NCBI GenBank assembly: GCA_965649825.1
Contig: OZ287707.1
Span: 62,001 to 126,000 of the forward strand
DNA length: 64,000 nucleotides
Source: Penicillus capitatus
Taxonomy: Eukaryota > Chlorophyta
Direction of reading: 5' to 3'
The number at the start of each line of letters is the position of its first letter. Position 1 is the first letter of the stretch. A program made the translations under genes and the position numbers. Positions 1 to 10,669 of the stretch are shown in pieces. The notes beneath the pieces are model-generated. The model had not been told where the DNA came from and searched no databases. It worked only from the letters and a program-made list of their open reading frames with translations.

Positions 1-686
1 TTTCTTAGCAGCAGATGATAATGATGAGCACACTACCTAATGGAGAGAATTTGGTTGCCGCCTGGACAGGTAAAAATTGGCATGTTTGCTTCATTCGGCG
101 TGGCGCCCGTGATGTTAAGACTTCCATGGATTTTGATGGTTTCTCTCACAGGCACCTGAATGCCCTCGGCAACGTAGATCATTGCCTCCATGCTGATGGC
201 GCAGTCCACAACGGACTGGAGATCGCTGTCAACTTCATCGATTAATGATTCGTTTAATTTCCATGTGTTATTTCTCGAAGAGTAGAAATCACGTCGAACG
301 GTTTCTGACAGATGGCAATGCGTTCCTGAAGCAAACATGCCCTTTGGGGTAAAACCCTCGATTGACCGCAAACTCCTACCAGCATTCAACAAGTTGAGCT
401 GCTGTAGTCGTCGTTCAGGGAAAGATGCGCTCGCGGCCTTGTCGTCAATAAGCGCCAACCTCCCATGCACTTTCTCCATGCTTGCCGCATCCCCAAGGCG
501 AGTTTCATCGACTCCTCCTCCATTCGCAGAACCTCAATGTACAACATCTATTAAGACTCAAGACAGTCAAGAAGAAAAACACGGATGTCTATGAGCTATG
601 AGAATTGTCTGTTGTCGGTTTGGATTCGTCTTACCAGTAACAAACAATGTCAGGCCAAAAAGATGCCACAGTAAAGACAACTTCAT
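1..686 (-). CDS. Secreted or endomembrane protein with signal peptide, beta-helix-like; 3' partial
   Basis: Exon 1 (about 635-686) starts with ATG at 684-686 and encodes a short basic start and a hydrophobic stretch, MKLSLLWHLFGLTLFVTG, a good signal peptide. A GT-AG intron (about 533-634, 102 bp) joins it in phase to exon 2 (about 37-532). Exon 2 ends in ATTAG|GTAGTG, so the gene probably continues off the left edge; without splicing a stop follows at 33-35. Near the end of exon 2 the residues (ETIKIHGSLNITGATPNE) have the alternating hydrophobic pattern and Gly turns of parallel beta-helix (pectin-lyase-fold) proteins. That fold is inference. I do not recognise the family. The signal peptide is the solid part. 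Confidence 0.55.
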
Positions 687-1272
687 TCCCAATGAATGGC
701 TAGAGGAACCAGCAACAGAACTCTTCTCCACAGTCAGCGAAATCTAGTTACGGTCCTGGTTCATATGTTTTTCCGTATAGCGGTTAGAATGATCAGTTGT
801 GTCACATATACGATAAAAAAAGAGAGACAGTTACATTTGGTGCTAGAAGGATGAACGACTATTCTTTCTCACTATGATCTCTCTTTTGACTTTTTACCTC
901 GTTGACAGTGTTCTCGCTCATGACTCCTGTTTGTTAGATCGAGAGCAACTCTTCGTTTGAGTGAAATATGCTGGAGAATCAACAAAGGTCTGGCATTCTT
1001 AGGACACATTTCCAGTAAGCTCGAAAGATAAGCAATTGAAGAAGGAGAATTTAATTACCAGCGATGACTACCAACAATGACTAGCTGTCTCGAACATTGC
1101 TTAATGACTAACAAATCTTCTCTGTGCCTGCAGAGGTTCCGTGAGATCAGCGCAACAAATCAGAAGAACGTTTAGAACAACTACCACTTCTCAAGACTGT
1201 AGATGATTCCATAGAGATTTTTGTTTACAGCCAGAGATCATCCAGGAACATGTGAAACCATCGAAGAATTCT
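687..1272. other. Intergenic stretch without a recognised gene
   Basis: This 586 bp AT-richer stretch lies between the 5' end of the signal-peptide gene and the 3' end of RPL17. It must hold the promoter of the former and the 3' UTR of the latter. I see no convincing reading frame, RNA gene or repeat. Confidence 0.5.
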
Positions 1273-2127
1273 CTATGCATGGGCAGAACGTGCACCTGAC
1301 CTCAATCGTGTTGCTTTGAGCATCTTTCCTCTTTTTGCACTTCTTCCCACCGTCTCTTCCTAACAAGACCATAGATGCATCTTCAGAATACTGTCAACCG
1401 CAATGAAATGTTAAGGAGATGGCGAAAAGGGGCTCAGATGTAAAATATTTGTCGTCAAGCAAACTAAGCAACATCTCAGAGACTTCACTAGAGTCCATCA
1501 CAGCCCATGTCACTGTCCATACATACACCCATACCTCTTCTGGCTGAACGGGCTGCTCCTTTTCACAGAGAATCAATTCGATGTGAGCAGGTGAAGACAT
1601 GTATGGATTGATTCTTCCGTGTGCTCTGTACGTCCTTCTCCTCTGCTTCATCGCCCGGTTACACTGAATGTGATAGACGTACAGATTTTCGATGTCCAAC
1701 CCTTTCAACTAACACCATCCAATATTGCAAGACATGTCGACAGAGACACAAGATCGCACTTCTGCATTACTCTCGGCATTCTTGAGAAGGTTCAGGATGA
1801 TCTTGACAGCTTTGACGGGCCAACGTCCCTGTCCAGTGGTACTCCCCTCGTTCTTGGCCTGAGAGGTTCTCCCGACTCCACCGCAGTAACGGCGGAAAGG
1901 AATACAACGTTTGTGCTCCAGAACCGCTTCGAGGTATTTCTTCGCCTTATCGAGCGGCAGATCCTTGATCGCTTTGCCCGTTTCACGTGCTGTCTTAAAC
2001 CGCACTCGAGAATCTGATCCTCGTGCCTGAAACGAGGCCCATCGATTTGTTGACGCCCACAAACGAACGAACACACTTTACACGCTTTCGTCGGGTGAGG
2101 CGGATCGGCTGCGTAAGTCTTTCCCAT
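1273..2127 (-). CDS. RPL17: 60S ribosomal protein L17 (uL22)
   Basis: Large-subunit ribosomal protein at the polypeptide exit tunnel. Four exons are read: 2077-2127, 1760-2026, 1535-1708 and 1273-1359. Introns are about 50, 51 and 175 bp. Family landmarks in order: [20 protein letters not shown] at the start; [18 protein letters not shown] in the middle; [15 protein letters not shown] spanning the exon 2/3 junction; then the near-invariant [18 protein letters not shown]. The basic C-terminal tail comes from exon 4. Its acceptor (TTAG|GAAGAG) is the least certain boundary. Length, about 193 residues, fits eukaryotic L17. The start codon lies 24 bp from the ALG2 start on the other strand, so the two genes share a tiny promoter region. 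Confidence 0.93.
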
Positions 2128-2151
2128 TCTCGACGCCGCCACTCAAATGGA

Positions 2152-3438
2152 ATGGGTCAATTGAAGATGACGTACACAACGACGACAACGGACAGAATGC
2201 GTGTTGCCTTTTGCCATCCAGATTTGGGATTGGGTGGCGCAGAGCGTCTTGTCGTCGACGCTGCACTGGAGATACAAGCGCATGGACATCAGGTCGAGAT
2301 TTTTACAGCGCACTACGACCCTGAGCGATGTTTCGCCGAAACAAGGAACGGCCAACTGCCTCCCATTCGGGTCCATGGAGACTGGCTGCCCAGACACCTC
2401 TTTGGAAAGGGACATGCCTTGTTTGCAAGCTTGCGTTGTTTAATTGTGGCTCTGGCCATTTGCAGAAGCCATCTTTCATTTGACGCTGCCTTTGTGGATC
2501 AGGTTTCAACAGTCCTTCCAGTATTCAGATTCCTCAGGCCGTCGATGAAAACACTGTTCTACTGCCACTTCCCAGACCTCCTGCTCTCAAAGAAGGGAGG
2601 TTGGCTTAAACGTCTGTACCGATGGCCATTGGATGCCTTAGAACAATGGACAACGGGTCAGGCAGATCTCGTGGTCGTCAACAGCGCCTTCACTGCAGAT
2701 GTCTTCGCTCAGACCTTTGCTCGATTGCACAGGAGAGGCATTCGACCTGCCATTCTGCATCCAGCTGTACAGATTCCTTCTCAAGAACAACTGACAGATG
2801 CGGATCATTCCTGGAGAGATGAGTTACCCCGAGAACTTGTTCAATTCCTCGAAAGGCCACAGACTGTTACATTCCTTTCCATCAATCGGTTTGAGAGAAA
2901 GAAGAAGATCGAACTTGCGCTCCATTCTCTGCATGACCTTCTCTCTCGGCACACGGAGAGAACACCACAGCTCATTCTTGCTGGAGGCTATGATGCACGT
3001 GTGATGGAAAATGTCAAGCACCTGGAGGAGCTGAAGGCCCTTACTAGGGAACTTAAGTTAGAGGCCTCTGTTTACTTCTTCCCGTCCTTTACTGATCGAC
3101 AGAAGTCCCTTTTGCTTTCTGCCTGTACTGCCGTTCTATACACACCACCCAATGAGCATTTCGGAATTGTCCCGCTAGAGAGTATGGCTTTTGGCTGTCC
3201 AGTCATCGCGTGCCATTCTGGAGGGCCCATCGAAAGCATTGTCCATGGTCAAACTGGATTCCTTGCAGCACCAAAGGCCGATGCTTTTGCCAAACACATG
3301 GAACAAATGTGTCAGATGGATCTAAAAGAAATGGATGAAGCAGGACGCATACACGTCCAAAAGAACTTCTCAAGAGCCATTTTTGGACAGCAACTGGTAG
3401 GAATGCTCACAACCATTGTACAGAAGAAACGACAGTGA
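2152..3438 (+). CDS. ALG2: Alpha-1,3/1,6-mannosyltransferase ALG2
   Basis: GT4-family glycosyltransferase that adds the second and third mannose to the dolichol-linked oligosaccharide on the cytosolic face of the ER, for N-glycosylation. One uninterrupted exon of about 428 codons, close to the family's usual length. Near the N-terminus HPDLGLGGAERLVVDAAL matches the ALG2 signature around its glycine-rich donor-site loop. In the C-terminal half NEHFGIVPLESMAFGCPVIA carries the E-x7-E motif of GT4 enzymes. ATG at 2152 is the first plausible start; 2167 and 2197 are also in frame. The frame stays open further upstream, but that part overlaps RPL17 exon 1 and looks non-coding. The stop is 39 bp from the stop of the convergent ViaA gene. 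Confidence 0.93.
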   Translation: MGQLKMTYTTTTTDRMRVAFCHPDLGLGGAERLVVDAALEIQAHGHQVEIFTAHYDPERCFAETRNGQLPPIRVHGDWLPRHLFGKGHALFASLRCLIVALAICRSHLSFDAAFVDQVSTVLPVFRFLRPSMKTLFYCHFPDLLLSKKGGWLKRLYRWPLDALEQWTTGQADLVVVNSAFTADVFAQTFARLHRRGIRPAILHPAVQIPSQEQLTDADHSWRDELPRELVQFLERPQTVTFLSINRFERKKKIELALHSLHDLLSRHTERTPQLILAGGYDARVMENVKHLEELKALTRELKLEASVYFFPSFTDRQKSLLLSACTAVLYTPPNEHFGIVPLESMAFGCPVIACHSGGPIESIVHGQTGFLAAPKADAFAKHMEQMCQMDLKEMDEAGRIHVQKNFSRAIFGQQLVGMLTTIVQKKRQ

Positions 3439-3477
3439 TGGACGGATCTGCCAAAATTACACGCGAGGTCTCCTTGT

Positions 3478-6121
3478 TCAGTGTTTCTTGGCCTTCTTCT
3501 TGGTGCGATTTTCGAGTCGTCTTCTCCGAGCTTCTTCTTTTCTCAGCTTTTCGAGTCGCAAATTCTTGATGCGACGTCGACTGTCACCTTCAAGATCATC
3601 CCAGTCGAAGGAGAGTTCCTTATCCTCCTGAACAGACGCCCATCCTTCAAATTCCTGAATTCGAATGTCTGTCTTTCCATTCCTCAAGTAATTGGTGCAG
3701 AGGGATCTGCTCAGACGGAACAATATCACATAAAACCAAGAAACAGAACAAACCTCAGTACTGCCGGATCGGCTCTTTGTTTCTCAGGTGTCCCAACGAT
3801 CAGTCCATGCACTCGCAGTCCGAGCTTTTCCTTGGCTCCTGAGAGCTTCCGCATGATATCAGTTCCTGGTTGTCGCAGTTCCCCGTCTGACACGAGAAGA
3901 ATGTCAGAATTCGCCCATTTGGCATCGGTCAATCTACATGGACACGACAGAGCTTCACAACAATGACAACGACATGACTGCAAGAAAGACCGATCAAGGC
4001 ATCGCTTGACAGGCTCGTTGAAATCTGATCCTCCGTTGAAGACCTTTTCAAGGAACTCCAGAAGGTTGTTAACACTCTTCATATCCTGATTTAATTCGAG
4101 TTCCCTCACCTATGACGGGCACATTTCCATCGTGTGCCCTATCGCCAGGCATTCTGCAATGAAGGAACCTCTTGCGGACCGGAGAATGCAAAGACGTAGC
4201 ATCCACGATCTTGTTCTTTTGCTGCTCTCATGCACTCTAGTGTCAGCGCTTTGGCAACTATCTCCCTGGGGCCCTGCCGTGTATACCAATGACATCTATG
4301 ATTCGCGAGACTTATTAGATTGCCTGCATGGATCCAGATGTGTCGACACAGAGTAGAATGGGACCTCTGTCTGCCGTCGGGCGAATCTCTCTTCTCTCCG
4401 GGATGATGTTGGTTGGATACTCGCCCCATCCGTCACGCTCGTATGTCGACAACGCTTTTTCTGCCAGTTTTGAGTAAAAGAGTAACTTTGCTTGGCGTAT
4501 GTGACGTCCTCTGGCAATCAGAGCAGACTCGGCCGGAAGCAACCGAGAGATGTCGTCCGATCGTGTCAGACCTCGTGTCTCCTGTTGCTCGAGAACTGTA
4601 CGTAACAGTCCATCGCGTCCTTTTGGATCGAAGAATTGAATGGGAGCGCGCCTGAGAGGACCCCATCCGCCACCTCTTCCCAGGGAACGTACCAGATCAC
4701 GCAACTCCTGCACAACGACATCAGGAGAGTTTATTACTGTCAACATCGCCGAGAGAAACGTGCCTTGAGATTCTCGAGCTTTCTTCTGAGTTCGTCCATA
4801 TGTGTCCAGCCCTTGCGACTCCACATGTTCCCAGATAATTCGAACACTCCAGAACGGCCACCTCCCAGTAGAACTTCCAGTCCTTCGAAGGCCCTTCCTG
4901 CCTGTGAAGAGGAAAATTCTTCAGATCCATTTGAGGGAATCCAATGATGCCTTTTCTAATGTGCTGATCGGATTGGCCCATTGTTGATAGAGCTCTTTAA
5001 CAGCAGTGATCGCTGCTTTCTTTTCAATTGGCAATCCAGCCAGCGGATCCTTCTTAGGTTTCTTTGCCTTGGCCACCACTTTCTGAGCTTCTTCTGGAAG
5101 CTCTTGTGCCAATCTCGCTGCAGAGGTAATATCAGCATTCATCAGCCAGACCGGTCGGTAATTAGTGTGGATAGAATCACACCTGCTCGCTGCTCTTTTT
5201 CTTTCTGCTTTATTTCCTTCCAGGACATGTATGCATTTCCGTGAACATCTTTTTCTACTTCCGTTTCCTCCTCGGGGATCCTGTTTGTGCCGTTTAAACT
5301 TCCCATGGGGTTTCCACTATTGATCGCACTTACTCAAGGACAATCCTATAGTACTTGCAGACGCACTGGATGATGCTGAGAATAAGAGCTTCCAGCACTC
5401 CAGGATATTTCTTTGCAAAACGTGCAGCCCCCAACTTCGCCAAACCTCTGGGAATGAAACGCAACACCGTTGCATCTGATGATTAAGAAAGGTGGCAACA
5501 AGCAAATTCGAACACCTTTGAAGTGTTTCTCTTAGCGGTTCAGGTGGCCACCGAAGTTCTCCGACTGCCCTTTCTGCCAAAACAGATTCGTTCTCGTGGA
5601 TGAGCTGTTTCAATGTCTCGTCATCTGGCAGCAGTCCGCGCTCCAAAGATTTCTATACATTGATCTCCGCCCTCGTCAAAGTGTCAATGACCGTCGGCTA
5701 TACCCGCCAAGTGGATAATCCCAATGCACTTTCCTGAATGGCAGGACTCGAATCCCCATGCTCGTTCGACCTGAGATCGACACCGTTGAAAACCGAGCCA
5801 CCACGGAGATACTTGTTATTGCGACCGTATGTGAGCCAATCGAAGGATCCAAGGCAGATGGGACGTGTTGATTTCTCCAAGCTGCCCCAGTCCTTGAACC
5901 AATGCATAATGTCCTCCTTCTGTGATCCCTTTAGCCGTTTGCTGAACGACTGCCGCGTTATGGACACGCAGAAACGAACGCTGACGACATCTGTTTCTGG
6001 AGCAATGTCGGATCGAAACAGGTGTCCTTAATCCGACGCCCTTCAGAAGAGGGGATCGGAGACTCTGCACGTCGAACATCAGAGACGTGAGATCGCGAGA
6101 TCGTGTCTCTGCATGTCCCAT
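3478..6121 (-). CDS. ViaA-like VWA (CoxE) domain protein, partner of RavA
   Basis: Homologue of bacterial ViaA, the von Willebrand A protein that works with the MoxR ATPase RavA. About ten exons are spliced by eye. The VWA core sits in the C-terminal half: ILLCVDTSGSM carries the MIDAS D-x-S-x-S, then FNGGSDF and SDILLVSDGELRQPG. Before it, TRSDDISRLLPAESALI matches the ViaA SDDI-RLLP segment, and NMWSRKGWTHMDELRRKLE resembles the middle region. The C-terminus is a highly charged basic tail. Introns are 47-68 bp; three appear to be GC-AG (4902-4950, 4708-4763, 4274-4323). The N-terminal exon is unresolved: ATG at 6119-6121 or 6077-6079 opens an Arg/Ser-rich, presequence-like stretch, but the splice into the next exon (about 5700-6020) was not found. 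Head-to-head with the RavA gene, 38 bp apart if 6121 is the start. Confidence 0.82.
4274..4323 (-). other. Putative GC-AG intron in the ViaA gene
   Basis: CAG|GCAATC to ACGGCAG|GGCCCC, 50 bp. Removing it joins VDTSGSMQ to GPREIVAKAL in frame, inside the VWA domain; reading through meets stop codons. No GT donor nearby gives the same result. Confidence 0.7.
4708..4763 (-). other. Putative GC-AG intron in the ViaA gene
   Basis: AAG|GCACGT to GTTGTGCAG|GAGTTG, 56 bp. Removing it joins KLENLK to ELRDLVRSLG, as expected from ViaA. A GT lies 5 bp downstream of the GC donor but gives the wrong phase. Confidence 0.6.
4902..4950 (-). other. Putative GC-AG intron in the ViaA gene
   Basis: AAAAG|GCATCA to CTTCACAG|GCAGGA, 49 bp. 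It restores the frame from STLEK to AGRAFEGLEVLL. No GT dinucleotide occurs in the exon end or first part of this intron, so no normal donor is available. Confidence 0.65.
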
Positions 6122-6159
6122 CGTCTTGGCATTGCGTTCCGCAGATCTTACCGCAGAGG

Positions 6160-7973
6160 ATGATGCACCGTGGAACCCTCACGGCTTCGAGCCGTGTCAT
6201 CTTCGCCTCTCAGCCACGCTACGTTGCTCACCGATGGATATCGCCAACTGGATTCGCGCGACGCATTGGGTCGATACACAGACGACCTGTTGAGCCATTT
6301 CCTGTCAGAGAGAGCTCAAGTGGCGACGTGATCTGCCAGGCAGTGAAATCGGCAGAAGCTGGAGAGCAACTGGATGAAGCAGCCATGCAGCTGATTTCAG
6401 AAATTAGCAGCTCTGCGGATACCTATGTCAAGGATCTCGCTCAACAACATCTGGATGCGACGAAACAAGAATCCACGTTGCTTCCCGAATCCACTGAACT
6501 TCGTAATAAAGTGATGAAGTCGATTCTCGATCTGCAGAACGGACTGCTCGAACGCGAAACGGAAGTTCGTTTGCTGCTATTGGCTGCATTGTGCGGAGAG
6601 CACCTGCTTCTGTTGGGACCCCCAGGTTTGCTTCTTACTTAAAGGCAGATCCGATGAATGCTCTGATTTGAAGGAACTGCCAAATCTGAGCTGTCGAGAA
6701 GACTGAGCTCTCTCTGTGGTGGGAAATACTTCGAACGCCTTCTGACGCGATTCTCAGTTCCCGAGGAACTCTTCGGACCTCTGTCCATGAAAGGTCTGTC
6801 AAAGGACATATATTTTCGCTGTTGACTGCATGTTATTCTTGAAAGGGTTGGAGAATGATCTGTACATTCGACAAATCGATGGGTATTTGCCAACAGCTGA
6901 GGTGGCCTTCATCGACGAAATCTTCAAAGCCAATTCAGCTATTCTCAATGCTCTTCTCACACTTTTGAATGAACGGTGAGATTGTGCGTTTATCACACAA
7001 AAGATTGATCGCCTTTGTCAGATTGTTTGATAATGGAAATGAGCGTCTACCTGTGCCTCTGCTTTGTCTTGTTGGCGCTTCTAATGAACTGCCAGAGAGT
7101 GAAGAATTGGATGCCCTTTACGATCGGTTCTTGATTCGACGACAAGTCTCGCAGGTTACAAGCGGCCAGTTGCCCAAACTGGCACGCTTGGCTGCTGGCA
7201 GAGAGGGGTTTGCAGATGCCTCGTTATCTTCCGATTCAGGTGACGCTTTTGATTTGGATGATGTCCAAGATCTCTCCCTGGAAGACTTCAAATCTGTCGC
7301 TTCACTCGCCTACCAGGCTGTCGATGTACCTGAGACTGTGATCGACATCCTGACATCCCTCAGAGATTATCTGCAGGACAAATGCGAACCTCCAATTTAT
7401 GTATCGGACCGAAGATTCATGAAAGCAGTACAAACACTTCAAGTGGCTGCCCATTCCGACGGACGTGTGGAAGTGAATGAGTATGACTGTCTCCTGCTGG
7501 AACATGTGTTTGGCAATCGACCTGACGATGCACAGAAAGTGAAGAGCTATGTGATCGAGACCATCGCCTCGGATCCTGGATTGCAGCAATCGATGCTAGT
7601 CTTTCTGGGACTCTTCGGGAGAGCCTGCAGAATTCTCGAATCGGCATCCTACGATGAACTTCCTGAGGTCCGAGGGGAATTGGCGTCTCTGGTTGACTTG
7701 TTGAAATCCAGGCATCAAGCATTGACATCTAATCTGGAAGGCCAGTACCCAGAACTCCGAAGAACTGTATGGCAGAGCGAAGCAACAGTCCAAGCAGCCA
7801 TCCAGGCATTGACGCCTCAGATGACAGAGAACAAGAAGAAGGTGATCGACTTGCTGAAGGAGATTGCGACAGTGAACTGCTGTCTGGAGAAGAACGTATC
7901 GAGTGGCGTGCTGGAAAAGCTCTTGCCCAAACGCTACAAACAGTACAAGAAGGGCATTTCAGGCGAAACGTAG
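6160..7973 (+). CDS. RavA-like MoxR-family AAA+ ATPase, organelle-targeted
   Basis: MoxR/RavA AAA+ ATPase. Exons about 6160-6625, 6674-6793, 6846-6975 and 7022-7973; introns 46-52 bp. Spliced motifs: Walker [15 protein letters not shown] built across intron 1; [19 protein letters not shown] across intron 2; Walker [20 protein letters not shown]; sensor 1 [19 protein letters not shown] with the arginine finger; then the RavA-type stretch [19 protein letters not shown] helical C-terminal region of about 200 residues follows. Before the ATPase core the protein has about 130 residues, starting with an Arg/Ser/Ala-rich, acid-poor segment typical of plastid or mitochondrial transit peptides. ATG 6160 is the first in-frame ATG. 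In E. coli RavA and ViaA form a functional pair; here their homologues are divergent neighbours. Confidence 0.88.
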
Positions 7974-8031
7974 CATATCGAGAACACGTTATGTTTCCAA
8001 CACGGTTTTGTTCAATATTTTAATCGGTCGT

Positions 8032-8966
8032 CTAACATGAAGGCCCTCCAAACAGCTCTAACAGCGCATCTGTCACTTCTGAGGCATCTGGATCTGTCAC
8101 AGGATCAGGAATCGGTTCGATTTGAGTGTAGGATCTCTCATCCTTAGGCTTGCCAGCATTGTGCTGTCGTCCACTCTGCACACAGACAGCCATTGAGTCA
8201 GTCCCACGCATCTACTCTGTTGAAGGCACATTTTCCATTCTTTTGGCAGCTTGCATGCGATTCATATAGACTTCTTGTTGTTTCTTTGCATCTGCCAGTT
8301 CCTGTTGGATCTCTCTCTGATACAGCATCTTTCTATAGCCTGCACAGAAGATGTTTGAATGCTTTGGAGCACAGGCAATGCGACGTACGGATCCCTTCCA
8401 ACAGATGATCCCATTTGAACTTCGACAAGTATTTGACACACCAGATCTCTTCATAGAAGGGATTGTGTTTCTTGCCGCCGATTGACTCTCCATTGTAACG
8501 CCGGACGAACTTCTTGGCAATCTTCTTGTCCATAAACTCCACCCATCCCTCCACATAGCCTCGTTTCTGCCACCCTCCATTCCGTTTGCGTTCTTGATAG
8601 TCCTCCACATCTGAATGCAGATAAAGAACAGACACATCTTCAATGTCTCCGAAGAATACTCCCAAGACACCTTCTGTGGCAAAGTGTATTCTGCCAATCG
8701 CACCGTACTCGCCCAATATCCGACGACATATTCGCGGATTCTGTCCCAAGAATTCTCAAAGACGGTGTGACACGAACGCTCTATCGCACCATTCTTGGAG
8801 GTATTCGGCCCAGATAGACAATTCCTAAAGCAAATGGACTCCTTTCCGTTCTCTGCCCCCGTCGGTTCTAGGCGAGAAAAACCATACCTCTGTTCTCGAA
8901 GCTCTTCTTCACGATCTCGAGATTCTTCTTCGAGAATCGTTTCTTGCGTTTCTTCTTTCCATCCAT
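8032..8966 (-). CDS. ESF2/ABT1-family ribosome biogenesis RNA-binding protein
   Basis: Nucleolar RRM protein of the yeast Esf2 / human ABT1 family, which acts in the small-subunit processome on 18S rRNA maturation. The start MDGKKKRKKRF (ATG at 8964-8966) is a basic nucleolar-type N-terminus. GIVYLGRIPPRM begins the RRM and is split by two introns. GGWQKRGYVEGWVEF, then KKIAKKFVRRYN, then KYLSKFKWDHLLEG are the family signature. The tail REIQQELADAKKQQEVY matches the conserved helix after the RRM. The last exon ends with an acidic segment and a stop at 8032-8034. All introns are about 50 bp with GT-AG ends. Convergent with the RavA gene (stops 58 bp apart); divergent from the PheRS gene. Confidence 0.87.
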
Positions 8967-9109
8967 TCGATGGGAGAGATCCACAGTGGACGCTTCTATC
9001 TTTGTTTCAAAATCGCCCATGCCAAAGAGTGTTCAAGACTAAGGACAAAATCGTTCCTAATAATGGCGCCATTAACTTGAACCTTTTCAGATTTCTTGCC
9101 ACACGTGCA

Positions 9110-10441
9110 ATGACAGCAGTGCGTCGCGTCTTGTCAAAGGGAACAGCTACGGCGCTCTCTTGTTGTCTCTCAAGGCCTCGAGCACCGATCTTCACTTCAC
9201 AGGCATCACGGCTCATTCCCGTGAACAGCATTTCTTCTCGACGTTTGGACAGAGCCCTGAGTGTCGCGGCTGTGCCAACGTCGTCGCTCTCTAAGGATGA
9301 GCTGATCAATGATGACCCAGCAAACAACATCACAGACACGATCTTCGGCAAAATTGGTGTCAATCTCCATCAGCAACCGAATCACCCACTCTGCACCATC
9401 AAGACTGCCATCCACAACTACTTCACCTCGGTACTTCTCAATCCATTTGCCAAAGAATACATTTAAGCATCACAAGTGTAGTTGAATTCTGTGGAATTCC
9501 GAACATTCGACGAGTTCTTTCCGATTGTTTCGACCAAAGCCAACTTTGATGAATTGCTCATTCCGCAAGATCATGTTTCACGGAGTCCCAACGATACATA
9601 CTACGTGAACAAAGAGACCGTATTGAGATGTCACACATCGGCCCATCAAGCAGAATGCCTCAGAATGAAGGAAAAGGCCTTTCTGGTGACAGGAGACGTG
9701 TATCGCAGAGATGCCATCGATGCGACACATTACCCCGTCTTCCATCAGACAGAAGGCGTCCGTGTCTTCTCCGAATCAGAATGGGCAGCAACAGGACTGA
9801 GTGCCATACAGTTTGTGGAGAAGGATCTCAAAGAAACACTGGAAGGATTGGCGAAATTCCTCTTTGGAGATGTGGAATGCCGATGGGTCGATGAATACTT
9901 TCCGTTCACGGATCCGTCTTTCGAGCTGGAGATCTTCTTCAAAGGTGAATGGATGGAAGTACTAGGCTGTGGCGTTATGCAGCAGGCCATTTTGGACGAG
10001 AACTTTGGCGCAGGATACAAGGCTTGGGCGTTTGGATTGGGATTGGAAAGATTGGCTATGGTTCTCTTCGATATTCCAGATATCCGTCTGTTCTGGTCGA
10101 CGGATTCCAGATTTCACAAACAGTTCAAGGAAGGAGACATGACGACGAGATTCAAGTCGTTCTCCAAGTACCCCCCTGTCTACAGAGACATAGCCTTCTG
10201 GTTATCTCCAAAATTCTCTGAGAACAATCTTTGTGAGCTCATTCGTGGTATTACGGGTGATCTCTGCGAAGAAGTGAAGCTGGTTGACAATTTCACGCAT
10301 CCAAAGACAGAACGCACGAGCCATTGCTATCGTATCACCTATCGATCGAATGAGCGCAGTCTGGTGGACGAAGAGGTGAATGAACTTCAGTTGCAAGTTC
10401 GCAACACAGTGGTTGATGAATTGCAAGTTGAGCTCAGATGA
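9110..10441 (+). CDS. FARS2: Organellar phenylalanyl-tRNA synthetase (monomeric)
   Basis: Charges organellar tRNA-Phe. Two exons (9110-9430, 9482-10441) with a 51 bp intron. The first about 40 residues (MTAVRRVLSKGTATALSCC and on) form an Arg/Ser/Ala-rich transit peptide for mitochondrion and/or plastid. Then come class II synthetase motifs: HTSAHQAECLRMKEKAF (motif 2 region), DAIDATHYPVFHQTEGVR, and AFGLGLERLAMVLFDIPDIR (motif 3). The C-terminal KYPPVYRDIAFWL to VVDELQVELR is the FDX-ACB anticodon-binding domain. About 426 residues, the usual size of mitochondrial-type PheRS. The frame is open upstream of 9110, but residues there are not conserved and ATG 9110 is the sensible start. Confidence 0.93.
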
Positions 10442-10669
10442 ATGACACTCCGTTTTCTCATACTAGGCTGGTTTAAAAGGAGCATCTGTATGTAACAGCA
10501 AGAGTTAACTCGCGTAAGTACAGGTCTCCTCAAAGAGGAGCGTTTGCTGAGGCGATATACACGCAGCAGACGAGATATAACGGATCTCAAATACCAATGT
10601 CCAAATTCTAGTCGATAGATAGATACTGTATCATTTAGGATGCGTCATTCTTTACTAGGAAGCTTATTC

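Noticed and set aside
2023-2151. N-terminal extension of ALG2 upstream of 2152
   Set aside because: The frame is open but overlaps RPL17 exon 1 and lacks an ATG; ALG2 proteins start close to the glycine-rich loop.
3478-7973. Bacterial contamination or very recent transfer as the origin of the RavA-ViaA genes
   Set aside because: Both genes have multiple short introns of the same type as their neighbours and are flanked within tens of bases by typical eukaryotic genes (ALG2, ESF2).
8795-9109. N-terminal extension of the PheRS reading frame upstream of 9110
   Set aside because: It overlaps the 5' end of the divergent ESF2/ABT1 gene and has no conserved residues. ATG 9110 gives a good transit peptide.
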